From the NCBI GenBank assembly GCA_036845225.1, contig DAIUEJ010000001.1, positions 124,001 to 188,000 of the forward strand: a DNA stretch of 64,000 nucleotides. Direction: 5' to 3'. Made by a program: the position numbers and the translations under genes. The notes under the pieces are model-generated. The model made no database searches. It saw only the letters and a list, made by a program, of their open reading frames with translations, and was not told the DNA's origin. Source of the DNA: FEN-680 sp036845225. Lineage in GTDB: Bacteria; Actinomycetota; Geothermincolia; Fen-727; Anoxymicrobiaceae. Numbering within the stretch: position 1 is the stretch's first letter; every line of letters starts with the position of its first letter. This document shows, one piece after another, positions 52,109 through 61,012 of the stretch.

Positions 52109-53254
52109 CTAGTCGTTGACCGGGTCCGAAAGCTCCTCGAGGTCCTTGCCGTTGCCCATCTCAGCCGTGGTGATCATGCCCTTGTCGTCGCCGTGGATGA
52201 AGGCCTCGACCATGTCGCGCGCATCGTTGTCGGCGAACTGGACCGGGGGCGACTTCATGAAGTAGGCCGCCGGCCCCATCAACGCTCCGGACATGCCGCG
52301 GTCCATGGCGAGCTTGCAGCAGCGGACCGCGTCGATCACGACGCCCGCCGAGTTTGGAGAGTCCCAGACCTCGAGCTTGAACTCCATGTTGAGCGGTACG
52401 TCGCCGAAGGTCTTGCCCTCGCAGCGGATGTAAGCCCACTTGCGGTCCGTCAGCCAGGAGACGTAGTCCGAGGGGCCGATATGGATCGAGCCGCTGTCCA
52501 TCTTGTGGTCGAGCTGCGAGACGACAGAGTTGGTCTTGGATATCTTCTTGGACTCAAGGCGCTCGCGCTCGAGCATGTTCTTGAAGTCCATGTTGCCGCC
52601 GACGTTCAACTGGCTGGTCCTCTCGAGCGTGACGCCCCTGTCGTTGAAGAGCCGCGCCAGCACGCGGTGCACGATCGTCGCTCCGACCTGGCTCTTGATG
52701 TCGTCGCCCACGATGGGAAGCCCCGCGCGGCGGAACTTGCCCTGCCACATCTCTTCCTTCGCGATGAAGACAGGGATGCAGTTGACCACGCCGCAACCGG
52801 CCTCGAGGGCCTCGCTGATGTAGAAGCGCGTCGCGTCCTCGCTGCCGACCGGCAGGTAGTTGATGAGCACTTCCGCGCCGGACTCGAGGAGCGTCTCCGA
52901 GACGTCGACCACAGGCGCGGTGCTCTCCGTGATGGTCTCTCTGTAGTACTTGCCGAGGCCGTCCAGGGTGGGGCCGCGCAGAACCTCGACTCCGAGCTGC
53001 GGCACCTCAGAGAACTCCACCGTGTTGTTGGGCTCCGAGAATATCGCTTCGCTCAGGTCCTTGCCGACCTTGTTCGAGTCCACGTCGAACGCGGCCACGA
53101 ACTTCACGTCCCTTATGTGGTACGGCCCGACCATCACGTGCATGATCCCGGGTATTCTGTCCCCGTCGCATGCTTCGCGGTAGTACTCGATCCCCTGTAC
53201 CAGGGACGATGCGCAGTTGCCCGTACCCACTATTGCAACTTTGACTTCAGCCAT
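52109..53254 (-). CDS. ino1: Myo-inositol-1-phosphate synthase
   Basis: 381 aa, actinobacterial/archaeal-type Ino1: VAIVGTGNCASSLVQG, PYHIRDVKFVAAFDVDSNKVG, NVGGNMDFKNML, KKISKTNSV (catalytic Lys) and GPSDYVSWL. Converts glucose-6-phosphate to inositol-1-phosphate with NAD, feeding phosphatidylinositol or related compounds. Its presence supports an actinobacterial relation. PadR follows upstream in the same direction with a 35-bp gap, so padR, ino1 and the small gene may form one transcript. Confidence 0.95.
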   Translation of the reverse strand: MAEVKVAIVGTGNCASSLVQGIEYYREACDGDRIPGIMHVMVGPYHIRDVKFVAAFDVDSNKVGKDLSEAIFSEPNNTVEFSEVPQLGVEVLRGPTLDGLGKYYRETITESTAPVVDVSETLLESGAEVLINYLPVGSEDATRFYISEALEAGCGVVNCIPVFIAKEEMWQGKFRRAGLPIVGDDIKSQVGATIVHRVLARLFNDRGVTLERTSQLNVGGNMDFKNMLERERLESKKISKTNSVVSQLDHKMDSGSIHIGPSDYVSWLTDRKWAYIRCEGKTFGDVPLNMEFKLEVWDSPNSAGVVIDAVRCCKLAMDRGMSGALMGPAAYFMKSPPVQFADNDARDMVEAFIHGDDKGMITTAEMGNGKDLEELSDPVND

Positions 53255-53289
53255 TCCCAGTGCCTCCTTGCTTATCCCTCGCGGCCGGG

Positions 53290-53892
53290 CTAGGCGCCCG
53301 ACGCCGCGGAGATCTTCCTTTCGCTTGTAGCAATCTCTATCTCCCCGTGCCCGGAAACGGAATCACGCTTCCGGATCGTCTCTTTTTCATGCGCCATCAG
53401 CCTGTCGAGCCACCGCATGTCGCTTTTGGCGAGGTCGACCTTGTGGCGCATCAGGCCGGTACGGTAGTGATCATCGTCGCCGTTATCCGAGCGGTACGCC
53501 TTGAACTTCACGATCTGCTCCTCGAGGAGCTTGCGCCTCGTCTCCAGCAGGCCCAGGCGCGTCTCCGGCTCCAGGTACTGGAAGAACGCCATGCGAAGGT
53601 CGAACTTCTCAGTGTCCGCGAGAGAGGTATCCGAGAGGTCCTCGGTGAGCATCCGCATGAACTCGCCCTCGCCGTGACGGGTTATGCGGAAGACGTTGCG
53701 GTTCCTCGTCTTCTCCTTGACCGAATATGCCCGCTCGATCGAGCCCGACTTCTCCAGCCGCTTCAGCGCCGGATAGAGAGACCCGTAGCTCACCGTCCAG
53801 AAGTGGCCGAGCATATAGGACAGCCGCTTCTTCAGCGCGTACCCGTGCATCGGCCTCTCCTTGAGCAGGCCGAGAATCGCTAGTTCAAGCAA
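53290..53892 (-). CDS. PadR-family transcriptional regulator
   Basis: 200 aa, TTG start (MLELAILGLLKERPMHGYAL) with GGAAAA just upstream. Winged helix of PadR type (YGSLYPALKRLEKSGSI, RITRHGEGEFMRML), then a long C-terminal helical domain (Vir_C-like, about 95-200) for dimerisation. This is PadR subfamily 1. Two 19-bp palindromes lie 35-85 bp upstream and are the likely autoregulatory operators. ino1 lies directly downstream, so inositol synthesis may be its target. The ligand is unknown. Confidence 0.9.
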   Translation of the reverse strand: MLELAILGLLKERPMHGYALKKRLSYMLGHFWTVSYGSLYPALKRLEKSGSIERAYSVKEKTRNRNVFRITRHGEGEFMRMLTEDLSDTSLADTEKFDLRMAFFQYLEPETRLGLLETRRKLLEEQIVKFKAYRSDNGDDDHYRTGLMRHKVDLAKSDMRWLDRLMAHEKETIRKRDSVSGHGEIEIATSERKISAASGA

Positions 53893-53926
53893 TTTTCCAG
53901 ATGCCTTTCCTGCGTGTGGGCGCCTA

Positions 53927-53945
53927 ATATATCAAATCGATATAT
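53927..53945. promoter_or_regulatory. PadR operator candidate 1
   Basis: ATATATCAAATCGATATAT, a 19-bp palindrome with one mismatched pair. Centre 53936. Confidence 0.65.
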
Positions 53946-53958
53946 GCGTGGCAAGAGT

Positions 53959-53977
53959 ATATATCGATTCGATATAT
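53959..53977. promoter_or_regulatory. PadR operator candidate 2
   Basis: ATATATCGATTCGATATAT, a perfect 19-bp odd palindrome. Centre 53968, 32 bp (three helical turns) from candidate 1. Confidence 0.7.
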
Positions 53978-54014
53978 GTGTCAAATGGAGTGCTCGGGGT
54001 GCCTCCTTCCGCTC

Positions 54015-54240
54015 CCTGTCGAGGACTCAACGTACGCGGAATAAGGCACCCCTCGCGAGACCTTATCTTGCTGATGTCCCCCTGGCGCGGGTGTGTGTGG
54101 TCGTTTTGATGTCGGCCATGCCAGACTACTTCCCTCGGGTCAGTCGCGGACTCCAACGCCCTCGGGAGAAAACACCCCTCGCCCGGCTTTGTTGTGCTGG
54201 TGCGGCGGTCTTGCGGGAGTGTGTGGTCACATCGGACCTG
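54015..54240. repeat. Imperfect duplication with paired hairpins
   Basis: Two related stretches, about 54019-54102 and 54147-54227, share the order GGACTC(C)AACG - CACCCCTCGC - CTT(A/T)..TTG - (G)GGTGTGTGTGGTC or GGAGTGTGTGGTC. In each, ACACCCC/CACCCC can pair with GGGTGTG or GGGAGTGTGT to form a hairpin of about 50 nt. No reading frame is conserved. It may be an old repeat or a small RNA pair. Confidence 0.4.
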
Positions 54241-54252
54241 GCTGGATAAACA

Positions 54253-54338
54253 AAACGCCCTTGCATCAGTTCCTGACGCAAGGCCGTTTCGAGATTGCAC
54301 GCGCCAATGCGCGGCGCGGTCAGGATAAATCCTGCCCG
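54253..54338. repeat. 86-bp three-hairpin dispersed element, copy 2
   Basis: Stem 1 is 54253-54269 paired with 54273-54289, TTC loop, 8-nt spacer, then the 41-nt block 54298-54338 with CGCGC-CAAT-GCGCG and CAGGAT-AA-ATCCTG. Same layout as 1903-1988. Its last hairpin supplies the stop codon of the minus-strand metallo-beta-lactamase gene. Confidence 0.8.
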
Positions 54339-55021
54339 ATGCGGTCGAGGTATCCTTCGATGTAGGCACGCACGGCGTCGGCGGGGCTGTAGATGCCGAA
54401 GTGGCCCTCGCACAGGACGTCGGCTTCGAGGTCGAGCAGCTTGCCCATGGAGAGGCGCCACTGGGCGATGTCCGAGCCAAAGTCCGGGTGGAACGGGCCG
54501 TGGACGTCCTGCCCGAACAGGATTCGCGTTTTGCCGATGTCGGTATAAGCGCAGACGGACCCTGGCGTATGGCCCGGAGTCTCGACGATGTTGAGCACCG
54601 AATCGCCCACGGTGATGCTCTCCCCGCCCGCGAGCTTCCTGTCGATGGGCAGCGGTTCGAAGCGGATGTTGTACATGAAGGCGGCGGTCATCAGGCGGTC
54701 TCCGGATTCGAGAGGCAGGGAGTCCTTCTCCGGAGCGACGACGCTCACACCGTAGTCGCTCCTGAACATGGAGGCCGCCCCGACATGGTCGATGTGACAG
54801 TGGGTGAGCAGGAGCGTCTGGATGTCGGCGGGCTCGAACCCGAGCCGGATTATGTTCGCGACTATAGCCTTGTAGCCGGGGCCGCAGCCGCTGTCGATGA
54901 GCGCGAGCGCCCCGTCCCCGTCCACCAGGTAGACGCAGCAGTCGTTGGGCGAGGACATCTCGGGCCCGCCGACCTGGTAGACCCTGTCGCATATCCTCAG
55001 AGGAGGCTTTTCAGTTCTCAT
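54320..55021 (-). CDS. Metallo-beta-lactamase-fold hydrolase
   Basis: 233 aa with the complete metal motif: THCHIDHVG, later His in ETPGHTPGS, Asp in LFGQDVHG, and a last His in CEGHFGI. Glyoxalase-II-like subgroup of the superfamily; substrate unknown. ATG 55021. The final residues (GQDLS and stop) are encoded by the last hairpin of the inserted 86-bp element, so the original C-terminus was probably replaced. Divergent from the moxR operon. Confidence 0.88.
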   Translation of the reverse strand: MRTEKPPLRICDRVYQVGGPEMSSPNDCCVYLVDGDGALALIDSGCGPGYKAIVANIIRLGFEPADIQTLLLTHCHIDHVGAASMFRSDYGVSVVAPEKDSLPLESGDRLMTAAFMYNIRFEPLPIDRKLAGGESITVGDSVLNIVETPGHTPGSVCAYTDIGKTRILFGQDVHGPFHPDFGSDIAQWRLSMGKLLDLEADVLCEGHFGIYSPADAVRAYIEGYLDRIGQDLS

Positions 55022-55176
55022 GCCGCCTGGCCCTCACTTATCCGCCGCCCGTATTTCTAACCGGGATTCTAACTCTTATTCGCCCCGGTCGCAGTTGCGT
55101 TCGGACAATCCCCCTCGAACGCCCACTTTGTTAGAATGCTCCTACACCCCTCACTCAGACAGGGAGGAGTCGCCCC

Positions 55177-56148
55177 GTGGAACAGGCCGAGGCACAGGCG
55201 AAGACAGACGCCCTCGTCGCAAACGTAGAGACCGTCATCAAGGGCAAGCAGCGTACCGTAGAGCTCGCGGTGATCGCGCTGCTCTGCGGCGGGCAACTCC
55301 TGGTCGAGGACATCCCCGGAGTGGGCAAGACCATGCTCGCGCGGGCGCTGGCGCTCTCGATCGAGGGCACTTTTCAGCGCATCCAGTTCACGCCGGACCT
55401 CCTGCCCTCGGACGTCACCGGCGTCTCCGTTTACAACCAGAAGAGCGGGGACTTCGAGTTCCAGCCGGGGCCGATATTCGCAAACGTGGTGCTGATCGAC
55501 GAGATAAACCGCACCACGCCGCGCACCCAGTCCAGCCTTCTCGAGGCGATGGAGGAGCACCAGGTGACCGCGGACGGAGAGACCATGCGCCTGCCCGAGC
55601 CGTTCTTCGTCATCGCCACCCAGAACCCGATCGAGTTCTACGGGACCTATCCGCTTCCCGAAGGGCAGCGCGACAGGTTCCTGATGTCTGTGGGGCTGGG
55701 CTACCCGTCGTTCGATACCGAGAAAGAGATCGCGACGGACCAGATGGCCCATCACCCCATCGAGGACGTGAAGCCAGTCCTCACGGCGCACGAGGTCAGG
55801 GAGATCCAGGAAGCCGTCAAGGACATCCACATGGAGCCCGAGCTCCTGGACTACGCCGTGTCGATTGTGCACGCTACCAGGAACCACCCATCGCTTCTTC
55901 TGGGCGCGAGCCCGCGGGGGAGCCTCGGGCTGGTGCGCACCTCGCAGGCGTCGGCGATGCTCGGCGGGCGCAACTTCGTCATACCCGACGACGTCAAAGA
56001 GATGGCAAGGTGGGTGCTTCCCCACCGGTTCATCACCCGGGAGCGCTCGCGGACGTACTTGCGCGAATCGGCGGAGATCATGTCGGAGATACTTGAACAG
56101 GTGCCCGTGCCCGTCGAGGTTACCGGGCGCCGGGACGAGGGGAGTTGA
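55177..56148 (+). CDS. MoxR-family AAA ATPase
   Basis: 323 aa, GTG start behind GGGAGGAGTCGCCCC. Walker A GVGKTMLAR, Walker B VVLIDEINRTTPRTQ, sensor 1 FFVIATQNPIEFYGT and the C-terminal lid with GASPRGSLGL. MoxR ATPases act as chaperones for metal insertion or complex assembly. First gene of the conserved moxR-DUF58-transglutaminase operon; its stop overlaps the next start (TTGA). Known operons of this form in actinobacteria are poorly characterised. Confidence 0.94.
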   Translation: MEQAEAQAKTDALVANVETVIKGKQRTVELAVIALLCGGQLLVEDIPGVGKTMLARALALSIEGTFQRIQFTPDLLPSDVTGVSVYNQKSGDFEFQPGPIFANVVLIDEINRTTPRTQSSLLEAMEEHQVTADGETMRLPEPFFVIATQNPIEFYGTYPLPEGQRDRFLMSVGLGYPSFDTEKEIATDQMAHHPIEDVKPVLTAHEVREIQEAVKDIHMEPELLDYAVSIVHATRNHPSLLLGASPRGSLGLVRTSQASAMLGGRNFVIPDDVKEMARWVLPHRFITRERSRTYLRESAEIMSEILEQVPVPVEVTGRRDEGS

Positions 56149-57470
56149 ACAAGAGAGCCCTCGTCACCATCCTGGTCGGCCTGGCCCTGCTGCTGATCGC
56201 GGCGACCATCAGGTCAGGCTGGCTGTATCTCGTTTCGAGCCTCCTGTTCTCGCTCGTCATCATCGGTCTTATCACGGGCTTCTTCGCCACGCGGAAAGTG
56301 GAGCTCGTGCGCGAGGCGCCGTCCGAGGTGTTCGAGGGTGAACCTTTCGACGTGAGGCTGCGCGTCGCCAACACCGGGCGGGCCGGCAGGCACCTCCTGT
56401 CCTTCAGGGACACCCAGTTCCAGGGTAAAGTGCGCTCAGGGATGCTATCCAGGGTGCGGGCGCAGCGCGCCCAGTTCCGCGAGTTCCTGAGGACCGGCCA
56501 GGCGCCCACGGTGCTTCCGGATGCTCGAGACGAGCACGTGAAGGTGGTGACAGTCGAGGACCTTCCCGGCGGCGCGCGACTCGACGCGACCTATGAGGTC
56601 CGCGCTCCGAAGCGGGGCGTCTACGACCCGGCCGTCATCAAGGTTACCTCGGGCGGGACCTTCGGCAGCACCGAGATCCGCAGGCGCCGGCAGGCCGGCG
56701 GGAGCACCACCGTATTCCCGAAATTGTTCGCTATAGATTCTTTCCACTTCGACCCCCGGACCAGCCTGGCGCCGGTGGAGCCGATCGAGTGGTCGCGAAA
56801 AGGGATCGGGCAGGACTACTACGGGACGCGGGAGTACTTCCGCGGCGACTCGCTCAAGCACATACACTGGCGCTCCTCCGCGCGCCAGGGGAAGCTCATC
56901 GTCAAGGAATACGAACAGGAGCTCAAGCCGTCGGTCGCGCTCGTCATCGCGCTGTGGAACCCGTCGTACGGCAACGATGTCCACAACAGTCTGGAGGACG
57001 GGCTCAGGGCCGCCGCGTCTATCACGAGCCACCACGAGTCCATGGGTGGCCTGCCCCTGCTGGTGCTGCCACGCGGCGAGGAGTTCGTGGCATTCGAAGC
57101 GCCGACCCTCTTCGGCTGTCTGGAGGCGCTCGCGGCCTACCGTCCGCCGGAGCCGCGAGTGGGAGGCTTCACCGCCTCCCTCATCGATGCCGTCGAGACG
57201 ACGCTGGAGTCCATGCTGCCGGGGTCCGCGCTGGTCCTGGTCACGAACGCGCCGCCGGAGGCCGCGGCAGCCGCCCTGGAGTCTTTCGGCCAGGTGGCCG
57301 CGGGGTCGGTCGTGCTGGTGCTGGAGGACTCCTATGGCCCTCACTGGAAAGACGACGGGGCGCCCTGGCTCGCTGGCTTTGCCGGCCTGAACCTCAACGT
57401 CTACGCAATAACCTCCACCGTGGAGATCGGAACATGTTTGAGCGATCCATTGAGTACTACCGCCTCATAA
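56145..57470 (+). CDS. DUF58 membrane protein
   Basis: 441 aa, TTG start coupled to moxR. Two N-terminal membrane helices (VTILVGLALLLIAATI, LYLVSSLLFSLVIIGLITGFF), a beta-rich external part (about 65-200), and the DUF58 signature GTREYFRGDSLKHIHWRSSARQGKLIVKEYEQE (about 225), followed by a VWA-like fold. Works with MoxR in an unknown assembly process. Overlaps the transglutaminase gene by 37 bp. Confidence 0.93.
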   Translation: MNKRALVTILVGLALLLIAATIRSGWLYLVSSLLFSLVIIGLITGFFATRKVELVREAPSEVFEGEPFDVRLRVANTGRAGRHLLSFRDTQFQGKVRSGMLSRVRAQRAQFREFLRTGQAPTVLPDARDEHVKVVTVEDLPGGARLDATYEVRAPKRGVYDPAVIKVTSGGTFGSTEIRRRRQAGGSTTVFPKLFAIDSFHFDPRTSLAPVEPIEWSRKGIGQDYYGTREYFRGDSLKHIHWRSSARQGKLIVKEYEQELKPSVALVIALWNPSYGNDVHNSLEDGLRAAASITSHHESMGGLPLLVLPRGEEFVAFEAPTLFGCLEALAAYRPPEPRVGGFTASLIDAVETTLESMLPGSALVLVTNAPPEAAAAALESFGQVAAGSVVLVLEDSYGPHWKDDGAPWLAGFAGLNLNVYAITSTVEIGTCLSDPLSTTAS

Positions 57471-59641
57471 ACAGGCCGGGCGAGCCCGAGGAGTCCGTGG
57501 GCTTCCGCGTCGCCGTCCTCCTCACCGTGCTGATCAGCGTGGCGGCGGCGGTGAGATACGGATCGGTCGGCGTCGTAATGGGGGCGGCGGTGATCGTCGG
57601 CGTGATCGCGGGCTCAGCGTTCTCCTACTACACGCGGTACAGGGCCAACCTGCTCGTGAAGCTCATCCTCAGCGTTCTGTTGCTGGTCGTCTTCATTCTG
57701 TTCTGGACGGACCTGGGCGGGTCCATCCACGACCTGCGCTACCCGCTGGTCCGGCTGTTCCTCTGGTTGCAGGTGCTGCACTCCTTCGACCTGCCGACCC
57801 GGAGGGACCTCGATTTTTCGCTGGTCAGCTCGGCGGTGCTGATCGCCTTCGCCGGCTCGCTGAGCATATCGAGCGATTTCCTGTATCTCATCGTCCCGTT
57901 CTTCGCGGCCGGCCTGCTTTCACTCTACCTCGGCCACAGGTCGGCGCTCGTGGCGCAGTCCGATGTGTTCATCCCGTCGGTGAAGAAACGCGGGAGGAGG
58001 TCGCTCGCGCTGGCCGGGGTCGCGGTGATACCGATCGCGGTCTTCATGTTCATGCTGCTGCCCAGGCTCCCGGGCTTCAACAGCTACTACCTGCCCATGT
58101 CGAAGGGAGGCGGCATCCCCACCTCGTTCAGCCCGCTGATCCAGAACCCGGGCTACAAGGACACCTCGAAGTTCCCGACCGACCCGCTGCCGTACAGCGC
58201 CGATGGCTATTACGGGTTCAACAACTTCCTCGACCTGAGGGTCCGGGGCATCCCGCCTGACCAGACGGTGATGAAGGTGCGCAGCAACAAGCCCGAGTAC
58301 TGGCGCGCGACCGCGTTCGACAAGTTCCTCGGCAACGGATGGGAGAACTCTGAAAAGGAACGCCAGGACATCTCTTCTTCCAACCTGCCCCTGACCGTGA
58401 CATTCCCGGGAGAGATGGCCCGGTATGCCACTCGGGACCTCGTCCAGACTTTTTTCATCGAGAACGGGTTGCCCAACACCCTGTTTGCCGCCTACCTCCC
58501 GAGGGACGTCTACTTCCCCACCCAGGTGCTGAAAGTGGATTCGATGATGTCGGTGCTTACGCCGGTCACTCTCGACAAGGGCCTCATCTACACCGTGGTC
58601 TCCGAGGTGAGCGACGTGACGCCGGGCATGCTGGAGATGGCCGTGGGCCATATGCCCAAACAGGTCGCCCAGCGCTATACGGAGCTTCCCGGGATGTCGC
58701 CGGCGGTCGGGCAGCTCGCGCAGCAGGTGACGGCCGGCAAGCTGACGGAGTACGACCAGACGCAGGCCATCTGCGACTACCTGCGTGACAACTACGCCTA
58801 CGACCTTCAGGTGGGGAAGCAGGGCAGGGATGAGAACACCGCGGAGTTCTTCCTTTTCAGGGCCAAGAGAGGGTACTGCGAGCACTTCGCCACGACGATG
58901 GCCGTGATGTGCCGGACGCTCGGCATCCCGGCCCGCGTCGCGGTGGGATACTCCACCGGCTCCTACAACTCCCTCACCGGCTACTACGAGGTCAACGCGA
59001 GGGACGCGCACGCCTGGGTGGAGGTGTACTTCCCGGCATTCGGCTGGATACAGTTCGACCCGACTCCGGGGTGGGTCGACCCCTACACGCTCCCGAGCAA
59101 GGACACCACCTGGACGGGCTTTACCCTCTTGAAGAGCATCGGCCACACCCTCGGAAAGGTCTTCCCCGCGAGCTGGGGACGGGGCCTGAAGTCGGCCGGC
59201 TTTGCCGCCGGCAGGGGGCTCAGGGCCGCGGGTCGCGGCATCTCGGCTTTCAGCAGGAAGGCCTGGCCGGCGATCCTTGTGCTGGTAGTGCTGCTGGTGC
59301 TGGCTTACGCGGTGCGGCGGCGGTCGCGCCGGCGGGCGCGCAGCCCTGGTGGTGAGGCGGAACCAGCCCGCGGCCCGAGAGACCGCGCGGTGAGAGCCTT
59401 TGAGAGGATGGTTCGCTCACTCGCGTCAGCGGGTGTTGCCCGAACGCCGGCGCAGACCGCTCTCGAGTTCGGACATGCGGCCGACAGGGCGCTCGGGTTC
59501 GACCTGGGCGGCAGGGCGGCGGCTCTCTTCAACCGGGCGCGGTTCGCGGGCGAGCCGGTGCCTCGCGACCTCGAGGAACTCGACCAGGTAGTGATCGAGA
59601 TAGAGTCCGAGGTGTCGGGAACAAAAGACCCCGGGCCTTGA
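57434..59641 (+). CDS. TgpA-like membrane transglutaminase with DUF4129 tail
   Basis: 735 aa from ATG 57434; the frame is open much further upstream but that overlaps DUF58. About six membrane helices (1-215), an external domain, then a transglutaminase core with Cys481 (GYCEHFATTMAV), His526 (DAHAWVEVYF) and Asp542 (WIQFDPTPGW), a further membrane helix near 615-635, and a C-terminal DUF4129-like domain (about 650-735). Same layout as Pseudomonas TgpA. The triad is intact, so a protease or cross-linking activity outside the membrane is expected. Confidence 0.93.
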   Translation: MFERSIEYYRLINRPGEPEESVGFRVAVLLTVLISVAAAVRYGSVGVVMGAAVIVGVIAGSAFSYYTRYRANLLVKLILSVLLLVVFILFWTDLGGSIHDLRYPLVRLFLWLQVLHSFDLPTRRDLDFSLVSSAVLIAFAGSLSISSDFLYLIVPFFAAGLLSLYLGHRSALVAQSDVFIPSVKKRGRRSLALAGVAVIPIAVFMFMLLPRLPGFNSYYLPMSKGGGIPTSFSPLIQNPGYKDTSKFPTDPLPYSADGYYGFNNFLDLRVRGIPPDQTVMKVRSNKPEYWRATAFDKFLGNGWENSEKERQDISSSNLPLTVTFPGEMARYATRDLVQTFFIENGLPNTLFAAYLPRDVYFPTQVLKVDSMMSVLTPVTLDKGLIYTVVSEVSDVTPGMLEMAVGHMPKQVAQRYTELPGMSPAVGQLAQQVTAGKLTEYDQTQAICDYLRDNYAYDLQVGKQGRDENTAEFFLFRAKRGYCEHFATTMAVMCRTLGIPARVAVGYSTGSYNSLTGYYEVNARDAHAWVEVYFPAFGWIQFDPTPGWVDPYTLPSKDTTWTGFTLLKSIGHTLGKVFPASWGRGLKSAGFAAGRGLRAAGRGISAFSRKAWPAILVLVVLLVLAYAVRRRSRRRARSPGGEAEPARGPRDRAVRAFERMVRSLASAGVARTPAQTALEFGHAADRALGFDLGGRAAALFNRARFAGEPVPRDLEELDQVVIEIESEVSGTKDPGP

Positions 59642-59661
59642 ATCACAAGACCCGGGGACTT
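59619..59661 (-). terminator. Terminator of the minus-strand thiolase gene
   Basis: Minus strand: CCCCGGGTCTTG-TGATT-CAAGGCCCGGGG (one mismatch), followed by TCTTTTGTT. It overlaps the last codons of tgpA and may stop both convergent transcripts. Confidence 0.7.
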
Positions 59662-59682
59662 GCTGGATAGCTCTGTTCTTCT

Positions 59683-60861
59683 CTAGAGTCGCTCGACTAT
59701 CATCGCGACGCCCTGGCCGCCGCCGATGCACAGCGTCGCGCAGCCGAGAGAGGCGTCCGCGTCTTTCAGCTCCTCGAGTATGGTGGCGATGAGCCTGCCT
59801 CCGGTAGCGCCGACCGGATGGCCGAAAGCCACCGCTCCGCCCCAGATGTTCGTGAGGTAGGGATCCACGCCAAGCTCTCGCTCGCAGTACAGGTACTGCG
59901 CCGAGAACGCCTCGTTGATCTCCCAGAGGTCGATGTCGCTCACGGCCATGCCGGCGCGCTCGAGCGCCTTGCGCGAAGAAGGCACCGGGCCGTAGCCCAT
60001 GTATGCCGGGTCCACGCCCGCGACCGCGTACGAGACCACGCGGCCAAGCGGCGAGATGCCCTCGGCCTTCGCCCTCCTCTCCGACATCAGGATCACGGCG
60101 GCCGCGCCGTCGTTGATGCCCGAGGCGTTGCCCGCGGTGACCGTCCCGCCTTCCTTCTTGAACGCGGGGGGGAGCTTGCCGAGTGTCTCGAGGTTAGTGT
60201 CCTTGGGGTGCTCGTCGGTGTCGAAGACGACAGTCCCTTTTCGGCTCTTTATCTCCACCGGGACGATCTGGGCCTTGAGCTTGCCGTCCGCGATGGCCTT
60301 GAGCGCCTTCTGGTTCGAGCCGAGGGCGTGCTCGTCCTGCTCCTGGCGCGTGATGCCGTGGCGCTCGGCGATGTTCTCTGCGGTCTGGCCCATCATCAGC
60401 CCCGTGATGGGGTCCTTGAGCACTTCCCAGAGCGTGTCCGTGAGGACCGAGTCCTTCATGCGCAGGCCGAAGCGCGCGTCCTTGGATATGTACGGGGCCA
60501 TGCTCATGTTCTCGACGCCACCGGTGATGACCACCTCGTCCTCGCCGAGCATGATCTGCCTGGTGCCGGCGATCACGGACTCGATCCCTGAGCCGCAGCC
60601 GCGGATGACGGTGTGGCACGGTACGGTGTCCGGCAGGCCGGCGGCCAGTCCGCCGCATCGGGCGACCAGGTTGTTCTCGTCGGTCCTGGGGATCACGTGG
60701 CCGAAGACACACGCGTCGACGGCGCCGGGCTCCAAGCCGGCCCTCTTAAGCACCTCACTGATGATCAGGGTTGTCAGCTGCACCGGGGGGACGGTCTTGA
60801 GCGAGCCGCCGAACGTCCCAAAAGCCGTGCGCGCAGCGGAAACGATTACGACATTTTCCAA
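59683..60861 (-). CDS. Acetyl-CoA acetyltransferase (thiolase)
   Basis: 392 aa, TTG start with GGAGGCTCAA. Fully canonical thiolase II: acyl Cys in HTVIRGCGSGIESV (near residue 90), NEAFSAQ, GGAVAFGHPVGATGGR with the His, and the final Cys in CIGGGQGVAMI. Degrades or forms acetoacetyl-CoA in fatty-acid oxidation or ketone metabolism. Contrast with the two thiolase-fold proteins at 5651 and 6807, which lack these residues. Single-gene transcript, flanked by terminators. Confidence 0.94.
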   Translation of the reverse strand: MENVVIVSAARTAFGTFGGSLKTVPPVQLTTLIISEVLKRAGLEPGAVDACVFGHVIPRTDENNLVARCGGLAAGLPDTVPCHTVIRGCGSGIESVIAGTRQIMLGEDEVVITGGVENMSMAPYISKDARFGLRMKDSVLTDTLWEVLKDPITGLMMGQTAENIAERHGITRQEQDEHALGSNQKALKAIADGKLKAQIVPVEIKSRKGTVVFDTDEHPKDTNLETLGKLPPAFKKEGGTVTAGNASGINDGAAAVILMSERRAKAEGISPLGRVVSYAVAGVDPAYMGYGPVPSSRKALERAGMAVSDIDLWEINEAFSAQYLYCERELGVDPYLTNIWGGAVAFGHPVGATGGRLIATILEELKDADASLGCATLCIGGGQGVAMIVERL

Positions 60862-60971
60862 TTGAGCCTCCTTTGACCTGCTGCCCGGGTGACGGGCGTT
60901 GTTTCAGTTACAGTCAGTCCCGAGCATTTTAACCTTGAGGTGAACCGGCGGGCAAACAATCCTCGAGAAAG

Positions 60972-60999
60972 AAAAAGCGGCGCTTTCGCGCCGCTTTAC
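60972..60999. terminator. Bidirectional hairpin terminator after veg
   Basis: AAAGCGGCGC-TTTC-GCGCCGCTTT, a perfect 10-bp stem with A/T tracts outside. It ends the minus-strand veg transcript (TTTTTCTTTC on that strand). Confidence 0.88.
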
Positions 61000-61012
61000 A
61001 ATCAGTGTCCAG

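Noticed and set aside
54126..54992. 288-codon minus frame overlapping the metallo-beta-lactamase gene
   Set aside because: Passes through the hairpin repeat and is out of frame with the conserved metal motif.
56789..57433. In-frame upstream extension of the transglutaminase gene
   Set aside because: Overlaps the DUF58 gene in another frame; homologous proteins start at MFERSIEYY, at 57434.
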